Shown: one piece after another, positions 36,353 through 45,099 of the stretch
Position numbering within the stretch: position 1 is the stretch's first letter
How the letters are laid out: every line of letters begins with the position of its first letter
NCBI GenBank assembly: GCA_963838885.1
Contig: CAWITB010000006.1
Location: forward strand, 186,001 to 250,000
Source: JAICMB01 sp963838885
Lineage (GTDB): Bacteria; Acidobacteriota; Terriglobia; Bryobacterales; Bryobacteraceae
Length of the DNA stretch: 64,000 bases
Direction: 5' to 3'
Position numbers and translations under genes: made by a program
The notes under the pieces: model-generated
Told to the model about the DNA's origin: nothing
Databases searched by the model: none
What the model saw: only the letters and a program-made list of their open reading frames with translations

Positions 36353-38242
36353 ATGATTATCCGAATCGGGCTGCTTGCGCTACTTGCGGCAGTAGCGCTC
36401 GCGCAGGGGCCCGATGATGCCGCGCGAAAGCAGCTTGCTTACACCAAGGGCCATTACACGAAATATGAGTATCGTATCCCGATGCGGGACGGGGCTCGGC
36501 TTTATACGGCCGTTTACATTCCCAAAGACGCGGGGCGGAGTTATCCGATCCTGATGCAGCGGACGCCGTACTCCGTGGGGCCTTACGGCGTGGACAATTA
36601 TCCGCGCAGCCTGGGGCCCTCAGATCTCTTCACAAAGGAAGCGTTCATTTTCGCTTATCAGGATGTGCGGGGGCGCTACCTCTCCGAGGGCACGTTTATC
36701 GACGTCCCGACGCACAAGACGCGTTTCAGCGGGCCGCGCGACACGGACGAGAGCACCGATACCTACGACACCGTCGATTGGTTGGTGAAACATGTCCCGA
36801 ATAACAACGGCAAAGTAGGGATGTGGGGGATTTCGTATCCGGGCTTTTACTCGGCATTCGCTTTGATAGAAGCCCACCCGGCGCTCGTTGCCGTTTCTCC
36901 GCAGGCGCCCATGGGAGACGTTGGCAACGGCGACGATTCGTATCACAACGGGGCTTTTTATCTGGCCGCGAATTTCGGTTTCTACAGCTTCTTCAAGCCG
37001 CGCGGCTCCGAGCCGGAACGCCCGCGGCGCACTGTTCCGTTCGACTATGGAACTTCCGACGCCTATTCGTTCTACCTCAACATGGGGCCGCTGGCAAATG
37101 CCAACGCGAAGTATCTTCATAACGAGAATCCCTATTGGAGCGACAATCTCGCGCATCCCAATTACGACGAGTTCTGGCAGGCGCGGGCGCTCGCGCCCTA
37201 CATGAAGAATATTCATCCGGCGGTGCTCTTCGTCGGGGGATGGTTTGATGCCGAGGACCTGTCGGGTCCGCTGAAGCTCTTCCACACGCTCGAAAAGAAC
37301 GGGCCTACCGCGCCCAACACGCTTGTGATGGGACCGTGGCGGCACGGCGGATGGTCGCGAGGTCCGGGCAACAAGCTCGGGAATCTGGAGTTCAACTCCA
37401 ACACCGGCGAGTATTTTCGCGAGCACATCGAGCTGCCCTTTTTTATCCAGAACCTGAAAGGGAAGAAGGGCGAATTGAAAGGCTCGGATGCCGAGCCGAT
37501 GCCCAAGGCATGGCTTTTTGAAACCGGGACCGATCAATGGCGGCGCTTCGATTCCTGGCCGCCCAAAGATGGCGCGCCACTGTCGGTATATCTCGAGAAA
37601 GACGGAACGCTGTCGTTCACCGCGCCCGACGGAAATTCCAACGGGTACGACGAGTACACCAGCGATCCGGCGCGGCCGGTGCCCGTGATCGGCGATATCG
37701 GCGAGGGCATGCCGGGAGACTATATGACCTACGACCAGCGCTTCGCCTCCCAGCGCCCCGACGTGCTCGTCTACCGGACGGAGCCGCTCGACCACGACGT
37801 CATGTTCACCGGCCCGGTTCACGTTTCGCTCACGGTTGCCACCAGCGGCACGGATTCCGATTTCGTCGTGAAATTGATCGACGTGTATCCGAACGATTAT
37901 CCCAACCCTAATCCCAACCCGTCCGATCTTCACATGGGCGGTTATCAGCAGCTTGTGCGCGGCGAGCCTTTCCGCGGACGCTTCCGTCACGGCATGTCGC
38001 GGCCGGAGCCATTCACGCCGAATCAACCCGACAAGATCGAGTTCGCCATGCCCGACGTGTGCCACGTTTTTCGGCCCGGCCACCGCATCATGGTGCAGAT
38101 ACAGAGCTCCTGGTTTCCTCTGACCGACCGCAACCCCCAAACGTTCGTGAACATCCCAACGGCAAAGGAATCGGATTTCAAGAAGGCCGTGGAGCGTGTT
38201 TATTTTGGCTCTGGTCTGCGGGTGACGACGGCAACGCCGTAG
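36353..38242 (+). CDS. CocE/NonD family hydrolase (X-Pro dipeptidyl-peptidase type), secreted
   Basis: 629 residues after the start at 36353, which restores a signal peptide (MIIRIGLLALLAAVALAQG). The alpha/beta-hydrolase part shows YRIPMRDGARLYTAVYIP, IFAYQDVRGRYLSEG and the nucleophile elbow GMWGISYPGFYSA (GxSYxG, ~162). The C-terminal third is the CocE-type jelly-roll (PDVLVYRTEPLDHDVMFTGPVHVSLTV, HRIMVQIQSSWFPLTDRNPQTF). It hydrolyses esters or acyl amide bonds. The longer open frame from 36152 overlaps PPK2 and is rejected. Confidence 0.9.
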   Translation: MIIRIGLLALLAAVALAQGPDDAARKQLAYTKGHYTKYEYRIPMRDGARLYTAVYIPKDAGRSYPILMQRTPYSVGPYGVDNYPRSLGPSDLFTKEAFIFAYQDVRGRYLSEGTFIDVPTHKTRFSGPRDTDESTDTYDTVDWLVKHVPNNNGKVGMWGISYPGFYSAFALIEAHPALVAVSPQAPMGDVGNGDDSYHNGAFYLAANFGFYSFFKPRGSEPERPRRTVPFDYGTSDAYSFYLNMGPLANANAKYLHNENPYWSDNLAHPNYDEFWQARALAPYMKNIHPAVLFVGGWFDAEDLSGPLKLFHTLEKNGPTAPNTLVMGPWRHGGWSRGPGNKLGNLEFNSNTGEYFREHIELPFFIQNLKGKKGELKGSDAEPMPKAWLFETGTDQWRRFDSWPPKDGAPLSVYLEKDGTLSFTAPDGNSNGYDEYTSDPARPVPVIGDIGEGMPGDYMTYDQRFASQRPDVLVYRTEPLDHDVMFTGPVHVSLTVATSGTDSDFVVKLIDVYPNDYPNPNPNPSDLHMGGYQQLVRGEPFRGRFRHGMSRPEPFTPNQPDKIEFAMPDVCHVFRPGHRIMVQIQSSWFPLTDRNPQTFVNIPTAKESDFKKAVERVYFGSGLRVTTATP

Positions 38243-38246
38243 CGGC

Positions 38247-39101
38247 TCAGTGATTCTCGGCCTCGTCGTAGTTGCCCAGCCGCCGGATCCAGATATTGCG
38301 AAAACGTACGGGGCTGTTGTGATTCTGCAGGACCAGCGGCAGTTCGGCGTCGTGCGGGTGATAGTGGGCCACTTGGCGGTACACCATGGGTCCCATCGAG
38401 GCCTTGTGGTTGTGCAGCAGCACGCCGTTCATAAAAACGGTGAAGTAGGCGGGCTTCGAGACCTTATCGCCGTCGAATTGCGGGGCTTCGAAAACGATGT
38501 CGTAGACGTTCCATTCGCCGGGCTTGCGCGCCGGATTCGCGAGCGGCGGCCACTGGCCGTAAATGGCGCCCGCTTGCCCGTCGGCATAGGTGGGATTGTT
38601 CCAGGGATCGAGCACCTGGAGTTCGTATAAGCCCATCAGAATTACGCCGCTGTTTCCGCGCGACTGGCTGGTCCCTTGGATGTCCGGCGGCTCGCTCCAC
38701 TCGACATGCAATTGCACGTTGCCGAACTTTTCTTTGGTGGCGATGTCGCCGCTATGAGGCACGACTTCGAAATATCCGTTTTCGATTTTCCACTCCGGGG
38801 CGCCCGCGCCGCCCGCGTGCGTAATGGAGCTGGCGTGCGCGGTCCAGGCGTCGAGATTTTTGCCGTCGAAGAGCACGATGGCATCCGAGGGAGCTCCTCC
38901 GCAGTGGTCCGCTGGGGTGACCAGTTTAGGGTGTGGACGGCGGTCGTCGTGCACGTGCCAGGGCAAGCCGGGGAGCATGGGCGTGTCTTCGAAACCCAGA
39001 TTGTGATTGGGGGCGGCGGGCGCTTGGCCACGCGCGGCATGGGGCGCTAGAAGCCCGAGCGCGGCGGCTCCCAGCAACATAAAGCGCGATTTTTTTTGCA
39101 T
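38247..39101 (-). CDS. DUF1080 (3-keto-disaccharide hydrolase-like) secreted protein
   Basis: 284 residues from the ATG at 39101 with a signal peptide (MQKKSRFMLLGAAALGLLAPHAARG). The concanavalin-like DUF1080 fold is shown by DAIVLFDGKNLDAWTA, APEWKIENGYFEVVPHSGDIATKEKFGNVQLHVEWSEP, SRGNSGVILMGLYELQVLDPWNNPTYADGQAGAIYGQWPP and HNSPVRFRNIWIRRL. Members act on or bind sugars; some hydrolyse 3-keto-glycosides. It is divergent from ispH with 108 bp between start codons. Confidence 0.9.
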   Translation of the reverse strand: MQKKSRFMLLGAAALGLLAPHAARGQAPAAPNHNLGFEDTPMLPGLPWHVHDDRRPHPKLVTPADHCGGAPSDAIVLFDGKNLDAWTAHASSITHAGGAGAPEWKIENGYFEVVPHSGDIATKEKFGNVQLHVEWSEPPDIQGTSQSRGNSGVILMGLYELQVLDPWNNPTYADGQAGAIYGQWPPLANPARKPGEWNVYDIVFEAPQFDGDKVSKPAYFTVFMNGVLLHNHKASMGPMVYRQVAHYHPHDAELPLVLQNHNSPVRFRNIWIRRLGNYDEAENH

Positions 39102-39140
39102 AGCGGTATGATATCCCACACTTCACGCCGGGTCCGCGTT

Positions 39141-39200
39141 CTGTAACAGTAAGCGTAAGCAACTAAACATAACTGTTTCCGTCTAACATACTGTTATAAT
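39141..39200 (+). promoter_or_regulatory. ispH promoter with palindromic boxes
   Basis: TATAAT (39195-39200) lies 9 bp before the ispH ATG at 39210, so transcription would start only 2-4 bases before the start codon, giving a nearly leaderless mRNA. The -35 region around 39173-39178 is weak. Three short palindromes precede it: CTGT-A-ACAG (39141-39149), AAACA-TAAC-TGTTT (39165-39178) and TAACA-TAC-TGTTA (39184-39196, overlapping the -10). This arrangement suggests an operator for the hopanoid operon; the regulator is unknown. Confidence 0.45.
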
Positions 39201-39209
39201 GAGTCTTCC

Positions 39210-40215
39210 ATGCACGGATCTACTCTGGATGCTACTGGAAAAAAGATTATATTATTGAGGCCTCGCGGATTCTGCGCCGGGGTGGTGCGGGCCATCGATG
39301 TGGTCAAGATCGTCCTCGATGTGTACGGCGCGCCCGTGTACGTGCGTAAGGAGATCGTGCACAATCGGCACGTCGTCGATGAACTGCGGCAGGCCGGAGC
39401 GATTTTCGTCGAGGAACTGGCGGAGGTTCCCGCAGGCGCGCGGGTGATCTTCAGCGCGCATGGCGTTTCTCCAGCGGTGCGCGAGGAAGCAAAACGGCGC
39501 AATCTGCAGGTGATCGATGCAACGTGTCCGCTGGTCACGAAGGTGCATCTCGAGGCGGTACGATTCGCGCGTCAGAATTACACGATTATTCTGATCGGCC
39601 ATGCGGGTCACGATGAGGTGATTGGAACGCTGGGCGAAGCGCCGGAATCGACCATTCTGGTTTCGAACGTAGAGGACGTAGACCGCCTGGAGATTAGAGA
39701 TCCCAGAGCGGATGGCTTACCTGACGCAGACGACGCTGAGTCTCGACGAAACCAAGGACATCATGGAGCGGCTGAAGGAGCGTTTTCCCGCCATCGTTGG
39801 ACCGAAAACGCAGGACATCTGCTACGCGACTGAGAATCGGCAGTTGGGCGTGAAAGCGGTGGTTCCGTTGACGGAGGTTTTGCTGGTTGTGGGCTCGCAA
39901 AACAGCTCCAACTCGCGGCGGCTGGTGGAAGTTTGCCATAACGAAGGAGTGCCTGCTTACCTGGTCGACGATAGCAATGAAGTGAAAGCGGAATGGATCG
40001 AGAGCGTCCATACGGTGGCGGTGACGGCGGGCGCATCGGCGCCGGAGAATCTGGTGCAGGATCTGATTCACAGCCTGCAGGCGAAGTTCGGCTTCGATGA
40101 GGTGGAAGAGATGGAGCTGAAGGAAGAGGACGTGCGATTCCAGTTGCCGTCCAACCTCGAAAAATCGCTGCCCCGGCTGACCACGATCGCGCCGGCGGCT
40201 CCAATGAGGATATGA
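39210..40215 (+). CDS. ispH: 4-hydroxy-3-methylbut-2-enyl diphosphate reductase, one frameshift
   Basis: Makes IPP and DMAPP from HMBPP, the last step of the MEP pathway, using a [4Fe-4S] cluster held by three cysteines. The first segment (39210 to ~39705) contains RPRGFCAGVVRAID, SAHGVSPAVREEA, DATCPLVTKVH and GHAGHDEVIGT. The second (from ~39706) contains MAYLTQTTLSLDE, DICYATENRQ and GSQNSSNSRRL. An extra A at about 39705 (GATCCC-A-GAGCGG) separates them. Because ispH is normally essential, the shift is probably a sequencing error. The corrected protein is about 334 residues and overlaps the shc start by 4 bp. Confidence 0.9.
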
Positions 40216-42194
40216 GTCAGCGCATTCAGGTAGAAGAGACGTTGATTTCCGGGAGCGCGCGTGCGGCGCGGCGGGCGACGGACTGGCTGCTGGAAGCGCA
40301 ATACGAGCAGGGCTATTGGTGGGCGGACCTCACCGCCGACAGCACGCTCGAATCCGACTGGATATTACTGCAGCTTTGGCTGCATCCGCCTGTCGATGGC
40401 GTCTGGAAACCTCCGACGCGTCCGCTGATCGACAAGGCGGTGCGCGCCATTCTCGAGCGGCAGCTTCCCGATGGCGGATTCAACATTTACCCGCAAGGAC
40501 CGTCGGAGATCAGCGCGACGGTGAAGGCGTACTTCGCTGTGAAACTGGCGGGCGGCGCGGAGGGCGTGCCGGCGGAGTATTTCGCGAACGCGCTGAATAG
40601 GGCGAAAGAACGGATTCTCGCTCTGGGCGGCATTCAATCGGCGAACAGCTACACCAAAATCAACTTGAGCCTGTTCGATCTTTATCCGCGGGCGGGCTGT
40701 CCGGCTCTGCCCCCGGAGATGGCGCTGCTGCCGGGCAACTTCATGTACCAGATGTCGTCGTGGACGCGCGCGATCGTGACGCCGCTGTCGATCGTTCACG
40801 CCATGAACCCGGGGCGTCCCGTGCCGGCAGGCTTCAATCTGGAAGAGCTGTTCGCGCCGGGCGTGCCGGTGACATTCCGGCGCGACGAGAAGCTGTTCAC
40901 GTGGCGCAATCTTTTTCTCACGCTTGACATTTCGCTGAAGGGCTGGGAGCGGTGGGGCAGCAAGAGCGTGCGGCAACGCGCTATACGGCGCGCGGAGCAG
41001 TGGATGCTGGCGCGCATGCGTTATACCGACGGGCTGGGCGCGATCTATCCGCCGATGCAGTACATCATCATGGCGCTCGATTTGCTTGGCTACCCGCCGG
41101 ACCATCCCGATCGCGTGGAAGCGCAGCAGCAGTTCGACCGGTTGATGGTGAACACGGGAGAACGGTTTTATTTCCAGCCGTGCTTCTCGGTTGTTTGGGA
41201 CACCGCGATCGCGGCCTTCGCGCTAGGCGAATGCGAGGATGCTCAGAGAGACGCGCCGCAAGAGGCGCTGCGGCGCGCGGCGGACTGGCTGCTGACGAAG
41301 GAGGTCCGGCGGCGAGGCGATTGGTCGGTGAAGCGGCCGAACACGGAGCCGTCAGGTTGGTATTTCGAGTTTGCGAACGAGTTTTATCCCGACATCGACG
41401 ATACGGCGATGGTGCTGCTGGCGCTGTGCCGCTCGCGCGCGAGCAACGCGGGTGAGCAGAAGGCCTGCCGGCAGCGGGCCCTCCAATGGCTGCTCGACAT
41501 GCAATCGAAAGACGGCGGTTGGGCGGCCTTCGACGTCGATAACAACTGGACGTCGTTGAGCTATGTGCCCTTCGCGGATCATAACGCGATGCTCGATCCC
41601 ACGTGCCCGGACATCACGGGCCGTGTTTTGGAAGCTCTCTGTGCGTGCGGTCTGGAGCGTTCGCATCCGGCCGTGCAGCGCGGCATCGCGTATTTGTTGC
41701 GGACGCAGGAACGGGACGGAAGTTGGTATGGACGCTGGGGCGTAGACTACATTTACGGGACGTTTTTGGCGCTGCGCGGATTGCAGGCGGCGGGCGAGGA
41801 CGACCGCGAGGCGCACGTGCAGCGGGCGCTCGAGTGGGTACGTTCCATACAGAATTTCGACGGCGGCTGGGGTGAGAGCTGCGCCAGCTACGACAACAAC
41901 ACTTACGTCAATGCGCCGAGCACGCCTTCGCAGACGGCCTGGGCGATTCTGGCTCTCTTGGCCGGCGGCGATACAACCAGCACGAGCCTGCACGATGGCA
42001 TCGAATATCTTTTGAAGACCCAGACGAGCGCGGGCACGTGGAACGAAGAGTTGGCCACGGGGACGGGGTTTCCGCGGGTTTTCTATCTCTGCTATCACCT
42101 CTACCGGCATTCGTTCCCGCTCCTCGCTCTGAACGCGTTCGTGCGCGCGATGGCCGCTCCAGGGCGCACCGCAACGGCGTCCGTTACGCGATGA
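40212..42194 (+). CDS. shc: Squalene-hopene cyclase
   Basis: 660 residues. Cyclises squalene to hopene/hopanol in the membrane. The catalytic acid motif is DIDDTA at residues 394-399. QW repeats are visible throughout: QLPDGGFNIYP (~80), QSKDGGWAAFDVDNNW (~432), QERDGSWYGRWGVDYIYGT (~498), QNFDGGWGESCASYDNN (~546) and QTSAGTWNEE (~606). The ATG overlaps the ispH stop by four bases (ATGA), and the end overlaps hpnA likewise. Confidence 0.96.
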   Translation: MSQRIQVEETLISGSARAARRATDWLLEAQYEQGYWWADLTADSTLESDWILLQLWLHPPVDGVWKPPTRPLIDKAVRAILERQLPDGGFNIYPQGPSEISATVKAYFAVKLAGGAEGVPAEYFANALNRAKERILALGGIQSANSYTKINLSLFDLYPRAGCPALPPEMALLPGNFMYQMSSWTRAIVTPLSIVHAMNPGRPVPAGFNLEELFAPGVPVTFRRDEKLFTWRNLFLTLDISLKGWERWGSKSVRQRAIRRAEQWMLARMRYTDGLGAIYPPMQYIIMALDLLGYPPDHPDRVEAQQQFDRLMVNTGERFYFQPCFSVVWDTAIAAFALGECEDAQRDAPQEALRRAADWLLTKEVRRRGDWSVKRPNTEPSGWYFEFANEFYPDIDDTAMVLLALCRSRASNAGEQKACRQRALQWLLDMQSKDGGWAAFDVDNNWTSLSYVPFADHNAMLDPTCPDITGRVLEALCACGLERSHPAVQRGIAYLLRTQERDGSWYGRWGVDYIYGTFLALRGLQAAGEDDREAHVQRALEWVRSIQNFDGGWGESCASYDNNTYVNAPSTPSQTAWAILALLAGGDTTSTSLHDGIEYLLKTQTSAGTWNEELATGTGFPRVFYLCYHLYRHSFPLLALNAFVRAMAAPGRTATASVTR

Positions 42195-43201
42195 GCGGTG
42201 AAGCGTACAACTGCCGTGGGGCATACCCCGGCATAACGTTGGTAACCGGGGCTACTGGATTTATAGGTTGGCATGTCGCGAAAAAGCTCGTTGATGGCGG
42301 CTGCGCCGTGCGCGCGTTGGCGCGGCCAGGAAGCCAGGTGCGGGAGCTCCGCGTCGAAACCGTTACCGGCGATTTGCGCGATCCGAAATCGCTCGAGCGC
42401 GCGGTGGCGGGATGCCGCATGGTGTTTCACATCGCGGCCGATTACCGCTTGTGGGCGAAACACCCCGGGGAGTTGTACGAGTCCAATGTCGAGGGGACGC
42501 GCAATATTCTTGCGGCCGCGAGAAACGCCGGAGTGGAGCGCGTCGTATATACGAGTACGGTGGGGTGCATCGGCGTTCATGGCGGCAAAGAGGGGAACGA
42601 AGAGCAGCCCGTGGGTCTCGACGAAATGACCGGAGCGTACAAGAGATCGAAATTTCAAGCCGAGCAGGTCGCGCTGGAGTTTGCGCGATCGGGATTTCCG
42701 GTCGTAATTGTGAATCCAACGGCGCCCGTCGGCGATCACGATTTCAAACCTACGCCGACGGGGAAAATCGTGACGGACTTTCTGGGCGGCCGCATGCCGG
42801 CGTTCGTGGATACGGGGCTGAATCTGGTGGACGTGCGCGACATTGCCGAAGGCCATCTGTTAGCGGCGGAACACGGCAGGAGCGGCGAGCGTTATATATT
42901 AGGCTGCGAAAATTTGACGTTGCAGCAGATTCTGGAGCGTTTGGGCGACATTGGCGAGCGAGAGGCGCCGCACTTACGGATTCCTTATGCGCTCGCTTAC
43001 ATGGCGGGCGTGGCCAGCACCACATGGGCCAACGTGACGGGCCGCGAGCCGCGAGCGCCGCTCGATGCGGTGAAGATGGCGCGCAAAAAAATGTTCGTAT
43101 CGTCGGACAAGGCCAAGCGTGAGCTGGGATTCAATCCCGCGCCGGTAGATGGAGCGCTGCGGAGAGCGGTGGAGTGGTTCCGCGCGAACGGGTATGTGTG
43201 A
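42191..43201 (+). CDS. hpnA: Hopanoid-associated sugar epimerase-like protein HpnA
   Basis: 336 residues, extended SDR. ITLVTGATGFIGWHVAKKLVDGG (~15-37) is the Rossmann motif, VFHIAADYRLWAKHPGELYESNVEGTRNIL (~77) the adjacent strand and STVGCIGV ... YKRSKFQAE the Ser and YxxxK catalytic residues. Members always travel with hopanoid genes; the reaction remains unproven. The ATG at 42191 overlaps the shc stop (ATGA). The sequence ends VEWFRANGYV. Confidence 0.93.
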   Translation: MSGEAYNCRGAYPGITLVTGATGFIGWHVAKKLVDGGCAVRALARPGSQVRELRVETVTGDLRDPKSLERAVAGCRMVFHIAADYRLWAKHPGELYESNVEGTRNILAAARNAGVERVVYTSTVGCIGVHGGKEGNEEQPVGLDEMTGAYKRSKFQAEQVALEFARSGFPVVIVNPTAPVGDHDFKPTPTGKIVTDFLGGRMPAFVDTGLNLVDVRDIAEGHLLAAEHGRSGERYILGCENLTLQQILERLGDIGEREAPHLRIPYALAYMAGVASTTWANVTGREPRAPLDAVKMARKKMFVSSDKAKRELGFNPAPVDGALRRAVEWFRANGYV

Positions 43202-43305
43202 GGCGCCGTTGGCTGGCAGAAGGACGGGCCGAGGGAGGCGGCGGGCTCCGTGGTGAGCGGTTGCTCGCGAGCGGCGAAGCGTTGCGCGCTAATGGGTATG
43301 TGTGA
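43183..43305 (+). repeat. Short direct repeat at the hpnA end and before hpnG
   Basis: The last codons of hpnA (GCGCGAACGGGTATGTGTGAG, from 43183) recur just upstream of hpnG as GCGCGCTAATGGGTATGTGTGAG (from 43286). Both would read RANGYV-stop, and the second copy supplies the hpnG GTG start. The ~100 bp between them contain no ORF. Confidence 0.55.
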
Positions 43306-43988
43306 GTTTGGCGTTCGTCGCGGCGGAAGGGCGAGAGTTCGATGGTATCTTGCGCCACTCCTCCAACATCCAAAAGTTGGCATGGCCGCTGAAGTTCGCA
43401 AGAAGCGTGCAAGTGGGCGGTCGGCGCGCGGTGCTGGTGGCCAACGGGCCAGGTCCGAAATTGGCGGGTGAAGCGGCGCGTGAAGCGCTCAAGCGAGTGG
43501 ACAACGTGGAAGCGGTTATCAGCACAGGGTTTTGCGGGGCGCTTGATATGGCGTTGAAACATTGCGATGTTTTCGTCGCCGATAGCGTCAATGACTTTAC
43601 GGTAAACGCGCCGGAAGTGCTTGATGGCGCGTATTCACGGGGCGCTCTGGTTTCGAGGGACCGCGTGGCTTGGACGTTGGAGGAGAAGCGGCGTTTGAGG
43701 GAAGCTGAGGCAATCGCGGTGGATATGGAAGCGGCCGGCATCGCGGAGGCCGCGGCAAGTGGTGGCGTTGTGTTCTACTGCGTTCGCGTGGTAACGGACA
43801 CCGCGGAGGAAACGCTGCCGATCGATTTCAATGCCATGCGCGATGCCACCGGACGCTTCAGCCGCACTCGAATCCTCGGCGCGGCGCTGCGCCGGCCGGC
43901 GCTCTTTGGGGAGTTGATGAAGCTGCGGCGTACGTGCAACCGCGCGTCGCTTGCGTTGGGAGATTTTGTTGCCAACTGCCGATTTTGA
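43302..43988 (+). CDS. hpnG: Hopanoid-associated nucleoside phosphorylase HpnG
   Basis: 228 residues, GTG start. Purine nucleoside phosphorylase-like fold: MSLAFVAAEGREFDGILRH, VLVANGPGPKLAGEAAREAL, VEAVISTGFCGALDMAL, AVDMEAAGIAEAA (the family's E-M-E-A substrate motif) and YCVRVVTDTAEETLPIDF. In other bacteria HpnG removes adenine from adenosylhopane to give phosphoribosylhopane. It lies 100 bp after hpnA. The dehydrogenase downstream begins 16 bp after its stop. Confidence 0.92.
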   Translation: MSLAFVAAEGREFDGILRHSSNIQKLAWPLKFARSVQVGGRRAVLVANGPGPKLAGEAAREALKRVDNVEAVISTGFCGALDMALKHCDVFVADSVNDFTVNAPEVLDGAYSRGALVSRDRVAWTLEEKRRLREAEAIAVDMEAAGIAEAAASGGVVFYCVRVVTDTAEETLPIDFNAMRDATGRFSRTRILGAALRRPALFGELMKLRRTCNRASLALGDFVANCRF

Positions 43989-44004
43989 AGTTCAGTCCGG
44001 AACC

Positions 44005-45084
44005 ATGGAACACGGAGCGCCCGGAACGATGCGGGCGGCCGTCTATACGGGCGACAGCACAATCCGCGTGCAGGCCGTAGCGGTGCCGGAAATCGGGCGC
44101 GGCGAGATGCTGATCCGGGTGCATAGCTGCGGTATTTGTCACACGGATCTGAAGAAGATCGAGTACAACCTGCTGGCGCCCCCGCGCATTTACGGGCATG
44201 AGACGGCGGGCGAGGTCGCGGAAGTGGGTGAGGGCGTGCGCGGCTACAAGGCCGGCGATCGCGTCGTGGTGTTCCACCACATCCCATGCCTGCAATGTTT
44301 TTATTGCCGGCATAAGCTGTATGCGCAATGCCCGGTATACAAGCGAGTCGGCGTGACGGCCGGTTACGAGCCGGCTGGCGGCGGATTTTCGCAGTACGTG
44401 CGGGCCATGGACTGGATCGTCGAGCGCGGTGTGGAGAAGATCCCGCGCGGCGTGCCGTACGAGCGGGCGTCGTTCGTGGAGCCGTTGAATACCTGTTTGA
44501 AGGGCGTCGCGCAGCTCGATTTGAACCCCGGCGAGATCGTGGCGATTTTGGGGCAGGGGCCGATCGGGCTGCTCTTTACGATGCTGGTGAAACGCACTGG
44601 CGCGACCATCCTGGCGACCGACACGATGCCGTTCCGCAAGGAGTTGGCGGTACGGTTCGGCGCGGCTGCGGCTTACGATCCGCGCGATCCCGGGTTGCGG
44701 GCGCGCATCGAGGAAATGACGAATGGACGCGGGGCGGATGCGGTGATTGTGGCGGCTTCGGCCCCAGGAATCGTGGAACAGGCGGTGGCCTATTCGCGTC
44801 CGGGAAGCCGGATTCTGCTGTTCGCGCAGACCTCGCACAAGGAGCGTGTGGAGATTTCAGGGGCGGACATCTGCGTGGGAGAGCGCACGATTTTCGGGTC
44901 GTACAGCGCTTCCGTCGATTTGCAAAAAGAATCGGCGGAGCTGGTTTTCGGCGGTGAATTGCCGCTCGAAGATCTCATATCGCATCGTCTTCCGCTGGAC
45001 CGCATCGGCGAGGGCATCGAGCTGGCGGTGCGGCCGCAGCCTACGTCCCTAAAAATAATGGTTCAACCTCAGAGGTTGTCCTGA
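44005..45084 (+). CDS. Zinc-dependent MDR dehydrogenase (first of pair)
   Basis: 359 residues. Catalytic zinc ligands in SCGICHTDLK (Cys ~45) and YGHETAGEV (His ~68); structural zinc site CLQCFYCRHKLYAQC (~98-112); Rossmann GQGPIGLLFTM (~180). The fold is the sorbitol/threonine/alcohol dehydrogenase type. Two starts are possible: ATG at 44005 and at 44029 (MRAAVYTGD), the latter being the usual N-terminus. It sits between hpnG and hpnC with a second family member, which suggests a role in modifying the hopanoid side chain. Substrate not shown. Confidence 0.85.
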   Translation: MEHGAPGTMRAAVYTGDSTIRVQAVAVPEIGRGEMLIRVHSCGICHTDLKKIEYNLLAPPRIYGHETAGEVAEVGEGVRGYKAGDRVVVFHHIPCLQCFYCRHKLYAQCPVYKRVGVTAGYEPAGGGFSQYVRAMDWIVERGVEKIPRGVPYERASFVEPLNTCLKGVAQLDLNPGEIVAILGQGPIGLLFTMLVKRTGATILATDTMPFRKELAVRFGAAAAYDPRDPGLRARIEEMTNGRGADAVIVAASAPGIVEQAVAYSRPGSRILLFAQTSHKERVEISGADICVGERTIFGSYSASVDLQKESAELVFGGELPLEDLISHRLPLDRIGEGIELAVRPQPTSLKIMVQPQRLS

Positions 45085-45099
45085 TGAGGTGGTCATAGC

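Noticed and set aside
36620..38140. 506-codon open frame on the minus strand across the CocE/NonD gene
   Set aside because: It is an antisense shadow in GC-rich DNA; the plus-strand product has a clear catalytic motif, and the shadow is His/Arg/Val-rich with no domain.
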